A stretch of 64,000 nt of DNA from Pyrenochaeta sp. MPI-SDFR-AT-0127 (Eukaryota > Ascomycota > Dothideomycetes > Pleosporales > Cucurbitariaceae), in contig JAGTJM010000010.1 of assembly GCA_020747015.1 (NCBI GenBank), forward strand, positions 186,001 through 250,000, written 5' to 3'. Positions 35,869 through 47,308 of the stretch are shown piece after piece. Position 1 is the stretch's first letter, and the number at the start of each line of letters is the position of its first letter. The translations under genes were made by a program, and so were the position numbers. Below the pieces are notes generated by a model, which did no database searches, had not been told where the DNA came from, and saw only the letters and a list, made by a program, of their open reading frames with translations.

Positions 35869-36985
35869 GGGAGCGGCGTTAGCGGAGAAAGCCACCCGGC
35901 GCGTCTATCCCAAGGCTAGCGAGTGTTGAGGCCGGTGATCGTCTTCAACGGCGGGCTTGCAGCTTTTAAGAAAAGCACGGGGCATTCGACTGTCTTGTTG
36001 GTCGCAGCCCAGGTGCGCGCTCAGTCTGGTCCGCATTCGATATCGGTCGTCGACGGCGTGTTTGGCTGCGCTGGAGGGTGCGGGTCGGGATATATGGTAC
36101 TTGGCAGGGGTTGTACAAAATTGCAGTCGGCGGGCAATAGGCTGTATATGGCGGCACAATAAGCTCCATATAAAGCAGATTTGCGGAAAAGGCAACGTCG
36201 ACAGCTTTGAAGGCGGCTCCCTCGAGCGCAAATGCCCAGAGTTTCAACGCCACTGGGGCTGCCACCCTCCTGCTTCAGCACGGGGTTGTTCCAAGGTTTC
36301 AATTCGAGAGAGCCACTCAGCGCCGTTGCAACCTTGGGGTGATGGAATGACTGCATCATGGTACTCGCTACCTTCTGGGACCCTGAAACACGACCCTCCA
36401 ACCCAGGTTCCCGTCTTGCATGAGCAAACGCGCAGAGTAAATTTCCGGTAGGTGCTCTTGAGGCTTAGCACCGCACCGCCAGCTGAAGATTGAAGACGCG
36501 GCGAAATACTGGCAAGTCGAGTGGCCGCCGGTTTCAGCCCTGTGCAGAGGTACACGAATCCGTTCGCGTTACGCGTTCCTTGTACGAACAAAGTCGGAGA
36601 GCCTCTGGACATTGCACAGATCATGCAGGCAAGGACACTCCGCCAATGACCAAAGGGACCTGAGACCTTCGGCGCTGATCTCGGAACCTGAGGCTCGGGA
36701 ACGCGCATCGCCGCCGCATGCAATCTTGACCAGACCCGCCCACTGGGCGCCGGGCACCCAGTCCTCGAGCACTGCACGTGATATTCCTGTGGCTTGGGGC
36801 GCTAACTTCTTTCAAACATCAACAAATCATCGCCCGTGGCCATCACAGTGGAACGCAGGTTCATTTCAACAACAAGGCATTGTTCACTTACTTGAAGCAC
36901 TCAAAAGAGAAAACTTCGCCGTAGTGCAGCTAATCAGGAGAGAGAAAGTGTGTGTGTGAAAGAGAAAGTCAGCCACTGGTGCACC
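35869..36985. promoter_or_regulatory. Divergent region Skt5-like / CBP4
   Basis: 1.1 kb between divergent starts. A minus-strand open frame of 177 codons (36244-36777) lies here. It has no clean start context, splice sites or family-like motif, so I treat it as non-coding. A run of GTGTGTGTGAAAG lies at 36948-36962, just upstream of the CBP4 start. Confidence 0.4.
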
Positions 36986-37508
36986 ATGCCCTCGACCAGA
37001 GCGTACATCAAGGCCATCTCAGCGTTCGTCTGATGGCTTCCAACCTAAGTTTATCTCTTTCTAACACTGTACAGTGGTGCAGTACTCTGCATTGGTGGCC
37101 CAGCGTTGGTAATGTGGGTGACCCCAACAGAGGAGGAGATTTTCAAGGTATAATGCTTCCGCCAATACTCCTTGTGCCGAAGTAATCCACTAATACCCTC
37201 CAGAGATATAACCCAGATCTGCAGAAAAAAGCGCTCGCAGGGAGGGAGCAACGGCAGAAGGATTTCGATGCCTTCGTGGGTCAATTGAAGGAAGCGTCTA
37301 GGTCGGACAAGCCTAGTAAGTTAACATACCACGCGCCAAAGACACGACGGGAGATCCAACATACTAACTTATGATAGTCTGGATTGCACAGAAAGAAATG
37401 GATGCAAAGCGGTCCGCTGAGGAGCAGCAGATTCGTAGGGACGAGCGAGACGCTTTTGCTGCCGAGAGTCGGAAAAGGCAAGCGGAGATTAGGGCCAGCA
37501 CGCAGTAA
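36986..37508 (+). CDS. CBP4: Cytochrome bc1 assembly factor Cbp4 (117 aa)
   Basis: Four exons in phase: 36986-37023, 37075-37147, 37204-37315 and 37378-37508. The assembled start is MPSTRAYIKAISAGAVLCIG, followed by GPALVMWVTPTEEEIFKRYN. This gives one membrane segment at about residues 10-28 and then the conserved TPTEEEIFKRYNPDLQKK block of Cbp4. The rest is a charged helix (KDFDAFVGQLKEASRSDKPIW). Cbp4 is an inner-membrane mitochondrial protein that stabilises newly made cytochrome b with Cbp3-Cbp6. None of the four exons reaches the length limit of ordinary open-frame searches, so the gene is easily missed. Branch sites (TTCTAACAC; ATACTAACTT) support the introns. Confidence 0.9.
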
Positions 37509-37883
37509 ACGTACAAAAATGCTCAGTCTCGTTACTTCTCTTTGGCGTATTACTCTATGGAGCTTTTACCGGATTTGAACACAGGCCTCGCTTTTATCCT
37601 GGGGATCATATAACTCCTCCAAATTTGATTTGATTTGATTCATTACGCTCCGATTTCGTCAAGATTTTCTATAAGCGTAGTATGTGGCGATTTGAATTCC
37701 CTAAACAGAAGCGGACAGCATCTGGTATACAGAGCTCGGAGAAGGAAGTTTGTGCTCCCCATAATTGTGGTGTCGTGACAGGCCGTCCTCGTGACTTCGC
37801 GATCTCGCGGCCAGCCCCCAGCCCGACGCGGCGCATTCCACAGTTTACACGCAACCGCATCACCCCCAACTCAGCTTCACCAG
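37509..37883. other. Spacer between CBP4 and XPF/RAD1
   Basis: 375 bases between two plus-strand genes. It holds the CBP4 3' UTR, with a short TTTGATTTGATTTGATTC repeat (about 37624-37641), and the XPF promoter. Confidence 0.45.
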
Positions 37884-40769
37884 ATGCCCGACGGTGCGCA
37901 GATCCCTGTGAAGCTGTCTTTGCCTCTCGTACGACACCTAAGCGCTTTGCACACACGTTGGCTAATGACATCATAGGAGTTTCAGCAAGACATCTTCAAA
38001 GAGCTGCGCGAGGAAGATGAACTCGTCCTCCTCGCACGGGGCCTTGGCCTCCTTCGCATAGTTACAAACCTCCTACACTCGTATGATGCTGCGGGGAACA
38101 ACTTAATACTGCTCATTGGTGCTGAGGAGCGCGAAAATGTTTGGGTTGGCGAGGCGTTGGCCGAGCATGCGGCAGTCAGTAATGCTCCAAAGTGTCGAGG
38201 ACTCAGCTTGGTAAACACGGATTTGATGAGTGTGGGCACACGTGAAAAAATGTATGCGCAGGGGGGTCTTTTCAGTATAACGTCACGGATATTGATCGTG
38301 GACTTTCTGTCGGGGTTGCTAAATCCCGAGACTGTGACAGGTATGGTGGTCTTACATGCGGAAAGGGTGGTCGCGACATCACTCGAGGCCTTCATTCTGC
38401 GAATATACCGGCAAAAGAACAAGGCAGGCTTCCTGAAGGCCTTCTCAGACACGCCTGAGCCTTTTACCACGGGATTCGCACCGCTAACGAACATGATGAA
38501 GAACCTCTTCCTACAGAAACCGGCCTTATATCCGCGGTTTCACTTCACAGTTGCAAACTCGCTGGAAGGACGTAAGAAAGCCGAGGTCATTGAACTAGAA
38601 GTGCCCATGACAGATGCAATGCAGGACATACAAAACGCTGTGTTGGCGTGCGTGGAAGCTAGTATCAGCGAACTCAAAAAAGGCAACCCAGGCTTAGAAG
38701 TTGAGGACTGGACTGTGGATAGTGCGCTTCACAAGAACTTTGATCAGATTATCAGACGCCAACTAGACCCAGTTTGGCATCGGACAACGTTCAAAACACG
38801 ACAAGTAGTTCGAGACTTGTCTCTCCTTCGAACCATTCTACATGCTCTTCTCACGTATGACGCCGTCAACTTCAACAAGTATCTTGACACTGTTTTAGCA
38901 GCCTCACAACCGCCACCAGGGTCAACAAAGCAAAATCAGTCTCCTTGGTTGTTCTTGGACGCAGCGGATACCATTTTCACTACTGCTAAGCGACGAGTCT
39001 ATACTGGAAAAATACATAATCCTGAACTGGCCAACAATTCCAATGCCTTGTCCGAATCTCTCGAGCCCGTTCTGGAGGAGTTTCCCAAATGGACGCAGCT
39101 AGCGGAAATACTGCAGGAGATCGAACAAGATGCTTACTTTAATCCAACCCCGCAAGACACGTCAAATGGCTCTATACTCATCATGTGTGGTGACCATGGG
39201 ACATGTTCTCAACTGAGAGAGTATCTCCAAACCATGTATGTCAGGTCCGAGGGAAGCACTAGCGATAATGACGCAGATGATGAACCGTCTGCAAAGTTCA
39301 TGATGCGTCGCAAATTACGCAACTATTTAACCTGGAAACGTGACTTTAGTAAAGTCAGCGCTTCTTTATTTTCAGAGAATCAGAAGGCAATCGATAACAG
39401 TACAGACCGAAGCGTACAAAGTGGTATGCGCCAGAATCCTGGCAAGCCGCCGCCCAACAAGCGTCGTCGTGTAAGAGGAGGCGGAAACGCAGCGACAGGA
39501 CCATCTCGAACAGAGACCGGTGTCGCACGCATAGTAGGGGATCGCGACGCGCACATCGCCAGTCTCATGGCCGAACTCGAACCCACCGAGATTGAAGCTG
39601 TCCAGAAGTCTGGCGATGTTGGATTTGACCCGCTCAATGATATAGAAGATAACTATGAGCTGTTTAGCATGGAATCCCTCGTCATTGTTCACCCTTACTC
39701 TGGAGACCTTGATGAGCATATCCTTGACGAGACCAAGCCACGATACGTTATCATGTATGAGCCAGATGCTGCATTTATACGGCGCATAGAAGTGTACCGA
39801 TCGTCGCACACAGACAGAACAGTAAAAGTGTTCTTCATGTACTATGGCGGAAGTGTGGAAGAGCAACGCTACTTGTCTGCTGTGCGCCGCGAGAAAGACG
39901 CATTCACACGTCTCATCAAAGAGCGCGCGAACATGGCTTTGACAATCAACCCAAATGCCAATCTCGCACCCGAGGAGAGTTTTTTGCGTACCATCAATAC
40001 GCGTATAGCTGGTGGAGGGTGCCTCGTCGCGACCACCGAACCACCACGCGTAGTTGTAGATGTCAGAGAATTTCGGTCCTCCTTACCATCCCTGTTACAC
40101 GGCCGGTCCATGGTAATAGTACCATGTATGCTTACTGTAGGCGACTACGTCCTCACACCACATATTTGCGTGGAGCGAAAGTCTGTCCGCGATCTCATCC
40201 AATCCTTCAGCAATGGACGCCTTTATAACCAAGTTGAGGCAATGGTGGAGCACTACAAGGATCCTATGCTGCTTATCGAATTCGACCAGAGCAAATCTTT
40301 CACCCTGGAACCTTTTACCGATTTCTCCATGTCAGCGTCGAACGCGTCTGGCCTGGCCACTGCACCAGATTTGCAAGGAAAGTTGGTCATGCTTACCCTT
40401 GCATTTCCTCGTCTTCGAATCATCTGGTCTTCGTCTCCCTACCAAACTGCCGAGATCTTCTCCGAACTCAAGAAGCAAGCCGATGAGCCCGACCCGCTCA
40501 AAGCCGTGCAACTCGGCCTAGATCCGAACCAATTGGGGGATGAGATACGCAGCTTTAACCAAACGAGTCAAGATATGTTGAGAGCACTGCCTGGAGTGAA
40601 TGAGAATGTGGTGACAACGCTCATGCTTAAAGTAGAGAACATTGCGGAGTTGGCGAATATGAACGAGCGAGAGCTGTGCTGGCTGGTGGGAACAGATATT
40701 GGGAGAAGGATACACAGGTTTTTCAACAGAAGTGTATACGAAGAGGTTCAGCTGCCGACATTTATGTAA
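37884..40769 (+). CDS. RAD1: Structure-specific endonuclease XPF/Rad1 (945 aa)
   Basis: Exons 37884-37928 (MPDGAQIPVKLSLPL) and 37977-40769, phase 0. The N-terminal SF2-helicase-like part lacks working Walker motifs, as is normal for XPF. Segments seen there include HSYDAAGNNLILLIGAEERE and PKCRGLSLVNTDLMSVGTRE. The nuclease active site is GDYVLTPHICVERKSVRDL at about residue 735-755, with the family motif GDx(n)ERKx3D intact. The last 80 residues are the tandem helix-hairpin-helix that pairs with Rad10/ERCC1 (DMLRALPGVNENVVTTLMLK). It cuts 5' of damage in nucleotide excision repair and processes recombination and cross-link intermediates in the nucleus. The basic NKRRRVRGGGN stretch is probably nuclear-localising. 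Confidence 0.96.
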
Positions 40770-41059
40770 ATGATAGTTTTACGGTATGGTGATGTTGATG
40801 GTCATGGTAAGAAGAAGAAAAAGATAGATGACGAGGTAGTGGAGTATACATGCAACATTCTATCCCAGAATAACTCAAGCGTGCACGCAAGGAACAGTAG
40901 TTAAAACTCATTGCCATGGATCAATAAAGCTGTGCAGAAGCCGAAATTACGAAACCGTCCGCCCGCTCGCAAGAAGCTGCATTTGAGCCGCTCTGCTCTC
41001 ACCCACCAAGCTCAGCCAAGCGAGAGCCGAGACGGCATGGCGGACACGATCATAAGCCT

Positions 41060-41703
41060 TCAAATATCGTCAATATCAATCTCCTTCTTGCCAGTGCCAT
41101 CAGCATCGTCTGAGTCGCTGTCATCGCGGTCTTCATCGAACTCGAAGCCGATGCCCTCGTCGCCCTGGTCGCCGTACGTGTCGGTCTCGTTGATCTTTGC
41201 GTTCTCTGGAAGCTCGCCATAGGCCTTTAATGAACGGGCTTCATCGGCTGTGTCCCACACATGTTAGCGCCTATCAAGGCACATTGGGTAATGGATTGAG
41301 CGTACCTGAATACTTCATGATTACATCGCCCTTCTCGTCCTGGTAGTCGCGCAGTGACAGGAGTATGATGTCGCCTTGGTTTATCCAAACCTTCTTCCTC
41401 AGCTTGCCGCGGATATGGGCAAGTCGGCGTGCGCCGTCAAAGCACTGTGCTTCCAAGCGTCCGTTTCCGAGCATCTTGACAACCTGGGCGTATTCCTGGC
41501 CCTCTTCCTTGAAAACGAGCTCGCGCTTCTCGTTGTCGTTCTCGTTCTTACCCCTACGTCGGTTCTTACCACCCTATAACCTCGCATTAGCATGGTGCTT
41601 GCAAAAATCTATAGCCTTGTTCGCATATTGTTGGAGGTGGGGGTTTTGCCCCTCCAAGGCCGGAATTTGAGCGTGGACGCACCTTTCCCTTGTTCTTAGG
41701 CAT
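41060..41703 (-). CDS. TIF11: Translation initiation factor eIF1A (158 aa)
   Basis: Exons (minus): 41683-41703 (MPKNKGK), 41306-41573 and 41060-41247, in phase. The 21-nt first exon is typical of fungal eIF1A genes. The N-terminal tail [20 protein letters not shown] is followed by the OB fold ([38 protein letters not shown]). The acidic C-terminal tail ends KKEIDIDDI, the eIF5B-contacting DIDDI motif. It helps the 40S subunit scan and select the start codon in the cytosol. The gene converges on XPF with about 290 bases between. Confidence 0.97.
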
Positions 41704-41988
41704 GTTAAAAGCCGGGTCAGATTATTCTAGGTGCAGGTGGTGTTTGGGTTGTGCTTTGTTATTTGCGTGCAGTGTCAACCTGGACTAAATGTAGTGGCGG
41801 TGTTTGCTGCGAGTTTCGAGTCACTGTGGGTGCCTTTGACGTTGGGCGCTAAATGCGGACCAAGCCCAGTTGAGCGTAGGCGGGGCAGGCTTGGGCGATT
41901 GTTCTCCAGACCTGATCGGTGCGGCTTCTGGGTGCTCGCCATGTTGCAATGAAAGCTGACGCCCCTACAAATACGACTTGATGGCGAA

Positions 41989-42582
41989 ATGAAAAGTGTC
42001 TTCTCCATCATTGCGAAACAGCAGCCTAAGACATTCAGGGTCAGCTACACGCCCGAGCACAAGACCTTTATCACCCAGCACGTCGCAGCCGACCCGTCAC
42101 ACCCCCTCCACGAGACTCAGAAACGCCGGCAAAGAGAACGGAAGAAGGAGGGACTATGGTGGCATGCTACAACTGGCGTTGATTTGAGCAAGTCAAGCTG
42201 TGTCAGGGCATGGGCGCGAAGACGGTTGCGCAATGCTGTAAGAGATGAGCTTGCACAGAGAGGATTCAGCGAGACGGGTCAACTGGTCAACATGAAGGCC
42301 GTACGACACAGAGAAGATCTCATGAATGTGTTGCGGCATGGCAAGTCACTCCACTTGACGGGCAGCTTGAGGCTCCATGCCCAGTCGCCCCTGATACCCG
42401 CCAAGTATGCCCAAATAAGGGCAGAGACAGGCCAGGTCATCGAGACTATATTGCATGTCATCAAGAATGAGGCTGGAGTCCAGGGCTCTGTTAGAAAGCC
42501 AAGCAGTCGTCCGCAACGGACTCTAATGCGTGCGAGTCCACAGGCGAGTATGAACAGGATGCGCTCAGGGCAGACCCCTTGA
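41989..42582 (+). CDS. Conserved small basic protein of unknown function (197 aa)
   Basis: Single exon. The start MKSVFSIIAKQQPKTFRVSY is preceded by a good context (GCGAAATG). Conserved-looking blocks are HPLHETQKRRQRERKKEGLW, CVRAWARRRLRNAVRDELA, and LTGSLRLHAQSPLIPAKYA. I recall similar proteins in other Pezizomycotina, without a function. The N-terminus is weakly amphipathic and could be a mitochondrial presequence, and the basic composition suggests RNA binding. Both are speculation. It is divergently paired with eIF1A (285 bases). Confidence 0.7.
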   Translation: MKSVFSIIAKQQPKTFRVSYTPEHKTFITQHVAADPSHPLHETQKRRQRERKKEGLWWHATTGVDLSKSSCVRAWARRRLRNAVRDELAQRGFSETGQLVNMKAVRHREDLMNVLRHGKSLHLTGSLRLHAQSPLIPAKYAQIRAETGQVIETILHVIKNEAGVQGSVRKPSSRPQRTLMRASPQASMNRMRSGQTP

Positions 42583-42838
42583 AAACAACCGGAATTTGAT
42601 GACGTGTAGCTATGTCAAATTTGAAGTATTGTTAAATTCATGTGCTTCTTTGAGCAGCCAGCATGCTGTTTTCCTCCCTCGCAGGTCCTGCCTATGCCAT
42701 GCCGTTCTACGCATGCGCCACATTTTGTTCACCGCCACTTATTTCATGGCTCCAGGACGAGCTGAGCATTCAGAACGGCGCTTGCCTTTCTGACCTGATC
42801 TGCCCACAAAAGAGCTACTGAGGGGTTCCTTGTACGCA

Positions 42839-44806
42839 ATGGCTGGATATCGACGAAAATTTGTTGTGCGTTTCGACGCTATCGTTCACAAACTGCGCTT
42901 TCGGCAACCGGATCCTGCCCCCCGCAAACAACGCAACGCAAAGTACGCCCCAGCTACACGATAAGGACTCAATAGGTACATGCGTTTTAAAGCCAAGCAT
43001 TTCAAATGCCACACAATTTAATCGTGAAAACTCATCTGTTCCAAAAAGACGCGTGCTACTTCTCGACCTGCCACTCGTCCTTGTCCAGGACATCATATAC
43101 CATGTTGTCCGAAGCTATACACATGCGGATGGCAAACAGAATCTCCCAATTACACATTTGCTTGAATTGAGAGAGGTGAACAGCAAGTCTATGGGCCAAA
43201 TATGTGTATGCGTGCTGATGTTAGACAGGGTTCTTTGACAACGAATTAATGAGGCAGCTTGGCAGACAGTTCAAGAGATGGCCTGAAGAAGATCGGCAAA
43301 GATGCATGTGGAATGCTTCGGTTGCCTTTACCATTCAAACCCTTAGCGCTTTCATTGGCGACAATGATCGAAGACACTCTAGTTTAATTGTAACAAGAAT
43401 GCACGCATCCATCGACATCTTCGAAGAACAAGCAAGAAATATTGGGAAACTCAAGATCCGACACGAAATACTACATCATCTATGTTACGCTTTGGCAATA
43501 CGACTGCACACAAGAACTGAGTTCGTCGATCGCGAAGCACATGAAGCAGAACACATGGCTATCGCCATTGTGATTGCGATAGCATCGAAAAACACTGACA
43601 TAATGAACACGATGCTCAATACCTGCGCTGTTAGACCAGATCAACGAACCTGGGACTTCGGTCACTTCATTGATCTAGCCATAACCCTTGGCCTCACTGA
43701 CAGCGTACGTGTACTTATCAACAACGGAGCAACAATTGACAACGATCCCTGGTCCCAGACCAGTCGTGCCTTACGATATGCCGCCCAGGTTGGGAATCTA
43801 GAAGTCCTTGAACTTGTGCTAGCCTCAATGCCCATTGACCAAGACCACGAGACATTCAGCACATACGGCAAAGTCATCCAGCGCGCAGCAAGCTATCAGC
43901 AATGGGATGTTGTCCATCGACTTCTTGACAAGTACATGTACGACATCGAAGAAGAGCAACTTAAAAGCATCATTTGCTGGGGCAGCCAAACATGGTCAAG
44001 ATTCTATCATCTCCCTTATCCTGGATGCCGAACTATGCATCGACCATCTCACGTTTTCTGTTGGCAAGAGCTTTCCCTTGTGCGACGCAGCTAGTGGTGG
44101 GCATCTTTCTACGTGTATTCTGATGATGGAAAAGGCAGCATGGTGGCATGGCGGCCCTTCCCGCAGTGAAGTGATAGCACGCTCTGTTGTCAAAGGAGGA
44201 AGTACAGAAATCTACGAACTGCTTAAAAGGCGCGACCCAGAAATGTGGAAAGCATGGCATGAGATTCAATTTCTGCCCCTCGCGGCCGAACAGGGACAGC
44301 TGGATTTTGCGAGATTTTCTGTACTGAAGGGATGTGATTGGCATCCAAAATTAAATCGAAAGGATTTGTCGGGTGAGCTTGGGTGGCATGGCAAAATTCA
44401 ATATCCAGGCGATGTGCGATACTTCGCCTTACTACGAGCCGTCCTTTCTGGTCACCTGGACATTGTTCGCTGGCTTATCGAGGACGTCGGTGTCGATGTC
44501 AATAACAAAGCCGGATTGGGTATCTACCCTGAACTTCTGCCATTGATACTTGCCGTCGATGCAGGTCGAGTTGCAATAGTTAAGTTACTTAGATGGGAGC
44601 TTGGTGCAGATCCTATACCGGAGGAAATGACAAAGACATTTATGAATACCGAGTGTCAAGAAAGAAGGAAACGACAGCTCGATGACTATAGAAAAGCTTT
44701 GCACTTTAGGGAAGACTATGTCTCAACGCACTATTGTACTTCTAAGGCAATAGTTGTGGCTGCGCTAGAAGCGGTAAGTGCAAGAGCGGGACCTGGGACA
44801 GTTTGA
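42839..44806 (+). pseudogene. F-box-like/ankyrin-repeat protein gene with a frameshift
   Basis: Reading across three pieces: a possible first exon from the ATG at 42839 (MAGYRRKFVVRFD), then LLLDLPLVLVQDIIYHVVRS (F-box-like) up to EVN near 43182, then FFDNELMRQLG from 43231. The frame is open to about 43966 and continues in the next frame to 44806. The A4 run at 43963-43966 is the likely site: with one A fewer, EEQLK would run into ASFAGAAKHGQDSIISLI. Ankyrin-like units are visible on both sides (ALRYAAQVGNLEVLELVLAS; AVLSGHLDIVRWLIEDVGVD; AVDAGRVAIVKLLRWELG). Coding sequence on both sides stays free of other stops, so the break is recent or a sequencing error. The intron at about 43176-43228 is ambiguous (see findings). 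The family is large and often recognition- or ubiquitin-related; function is unknown. Confidence 0.65.
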
Positions 44807-46805
44807 CAATTCAAAGTTTAGGTATATTCGCTCTCTTTGCTCCATATTATGTTGATAAGATAGACCATGTCTGAAATTTAAGCTAGGCGCTTCTAAAAGG
44901 ACCTTCAATTTAGGACATTACAGCTGTCTCAAGGTATTTGCAAGCAAGTCTCATGTCGATTTCATGAGTCCATAGACAACGTCTCTGGTTATACAACCAT
45001 ACAGCTGTCAGTGCCATTAAAATAAACATCGCCTCGACCTCTGACTTACAAAGATACGTTTCACACTCGGCATCGGCACTCATCTTCTTGCCTATTTTTT
45101 GGTTTGCTCCATCTTCATCAACAAAAGTACCATTATCGATCGTATGCATGGCATGGACACCTGTATCAGACATTTCTCGAGCAAGCATTTGTACCAGTTG
45201 GCGGGCAGAAGCGCGACCAGTGCCACACGCAGCGTACTGTGCCTTGCACCAAGCGCGCCAAGTGTGCCTCCTCCTACCCCCTTCTTCTCCCCACCATCAA
45301 GTAACTCCTGTTTCCCATGGGCATCCAAAAAACCCTCTTTAAAACTGCTGCACAAACTTAAATGCACCGCCAGTATATATCTTCAGGCTCGCCTCAAAAT
45401 CTTCCCTCGTCTCCTCTATACACGATTTCTTACTTAAATGCTTGATTGTATAAATCGTCAGCTTCACCTTCAAGTCCTTGAAGCTGTGGTACGCTTGGAT
45501 GTCTCGAAACGCTTTTTCTAGCGATCCTTTGAACGTATCCAAGGGAAATGCTTCGAGTACTGCGTTGGGACTCGCTTTGCGAATTCTGAAGATAACGGGT
45601 TTGAAAGAGTCTAGGTTCCGGGCGAGCGGAGCAACGGCAAAGTTCTCGTTTTAAGGATGAGGAAGACTTCGTATCATTGATCTGCCCTGAATGCCATGAT
45701 GAGCATCGTACAATTCCAAACTTAGCTGCAATGCGCACCGTGGCCGGATCAGCGCCAGTCAAACTAGCCACACTCGATAATCAATGAACCATTACATCAT
45801 TAATAACGCTATTTCGAAGAGGGATCAATTCCAGGTGTCGGGTCTCAATACTTAGACGTCCTTCTACTCCGCGATTACCATAAGCACCCGAATTCCGAAT
45901 ACTTGATACATAAAGGATAACGGTTTGTGGAGCATCATGAACCATTACAGGCAGAGTGTAATGCTCGAACTTCCCGTTCACATCATCGGAGACCCACAAC
46001 CCCAAATCATTATCTCATTGCATACGATTTGGCAACGAATCATGATTGAAAACTACTCAGTACATGTGGAGAGAACCAGGCGTGGTGCACTGCAAGTCAA
46101 GGTGGCACGCGAAAGGTTTTCAGTAGCGGTGAGTTTCCAAGAATAAAGCTAAGATAATATCATCCTTGTGGCAAGCCATGGCCGGGCACGCGCCAGCTTG
46201 TGCAGGCGTATAATGTTGGGCCATTTTTCATGCGAAAATCTCCAAGACGTGATCAACCTCGTGTTCGGCGCCATTTTGTCTAGATCGGAAGGCGTGAATG
46301 CTAGTTTTTGCAAGCTGGTTCGAATCAAGTTAACGAATTGCGTTCACGGCCAGCTGAAGATTGCTGGAAATTAATGGTTTTGTAATAGCATAAAATATTA
46401 GCCCACAAAGCTAGGTCCCCCTACGTCACCATATCTGCTACATGAATACACTGGGGGGCTGGGCTTCCAAAGGTGTATTACTAGCAGAAATGCAAAGCCT
46501 CCTCCCTCCTAAGGGAAGATTCTGAAACTTATATAACGAGCTAGAATCTAAATCCTTCCCATAGGAAGAGCATCTAAAAATCAAATTAGGAGTATACTCC
46601 AACCTAAGGGTAGTGGTACTATTTCACGGCATAGTATTTGTGTGGTGTGGTGGCCAAGGCATCTGAGATGCGGGCTTTTTTGTCACCCGCGTGCCTGAGT
46701 TGTGCAAATTGGGACGCCTGAGTAATCCCCAGATCTGAACTATCTTTATGCCCTGCGTTTCAATGATATCCATATTATCTGAATGTATCAGACCTATTAT
46801 CCTAG

Positions 46806-46966
46806 CAACAACTCTGGTCCCCACTTGGCGACGACTCTAGTCCTTACTTGGCAACAACTCTGGTCCTTACTTGGCGACAAATCTAGCTCTAACTTTGCGG
46901 CAACTCTGGCCCCCACGTAGTGATAACTCTAGTCCTCTCTTGGCGACAACTCTGGTCCTCGCCTGG
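46806..46966. repeat. Degenerate 23-bp tandem repeat, 7 copies
   Basis: Seven back-to-back 23-base units can be aligned by eye. The core is roughly CRACAACTCTGGTCCYNACTTGG, alternating CAACTCTGG and GACTCTAG variants. The copies differ from each other at several positions, so the array is not recent. The period is not a multiple of three and no protein frame follows it. It is a minisatellite, about 350 bases before the small secreted-protein gene. Confidence 0.9.
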
Positions 46967-47190
46967 CCTACTCTTTTAAGGAATTCACTCTGCAACGATC
47001 AACTGACCCCTGTACAACTGTACAAGCGCTGTATTGCAACAACGACAACACGGGATGATTGATCTTGTATGAGCGACTTATAATGGTGAAAGTGGCGTAG
47101 CCCAGCCTATCTTGTCTCTTCAACTCCGGGACCTGCGTTATGGATCAATCTCCACGTTCTGGGCTGTTGGAGCCCTGAACGAGATAAGAA

Positions 47191-47198
47191 ATATAAAA
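47191..47198 (+). promoter_or_regulatory. Candidate TATA box of the small secreted-protein gene
   Basis: ATATAAAA lies about 118 bases before the ATG at 47309, a usual distance for a fungal TATA-driven, regulated promoter. It is on the coding strand. This is inference from sequence and position only. Confidence 0.55.
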
Positions 47199-47308
47199 GG
47201 ACGATGATTCCTCTCACAAGAGGAAACATCAAGAATATCAGCACCCAGAACTTTAAAGCTCAAGATTAAGTTCAAGACATCTCCTCCCGACCCAAAATCT
47301 CCACCATC

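Larger units (their letters stand above)
44807..47308. other. Gene-poor stretch with a minisatellite and unassigned open frames
   Basis: 2.5 kb without an intact gene. On the minus strand near 45339-45650 an open stretch reads like protein (NLDSFKPVIFRIRKASPNAV, later YHSFKDLKVKLTIYTIK). A shifted partner lies upstream (LTGADPATVRIAAKFGIV), which suggests a decayed gene of unknown family. On the plus strand, 45958-46131 encodes a possible exon (LELPVHIIGDPQPQIII) with a GTGAGT donor after it. Neither could be joined into a full gene. The 23-bp tandem repeat at 46806-46966 lies here. The end holds the promoter of the next gene. Confidence 0.5.

Noticed and set aside
36244..36777. Minus-strand open frame of about 177 codons upstream of CBP4
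   Set aside because: No recognisable domain and no conserved block, and it lies in the divergent promoter region. It is kept only as a possibility.
38157..38200. Apparent start of XPF at a GCC-flanked alternative codon
   Set aside because: Coding sequence continues upstream to 37977 and joins a short first exon with a proper ATG at 37884.
46300..46330. GGTTCGAATC tRNA B-box-like sequence
   Set aside because: No matching A box or cloverleaf could be drawn around it.
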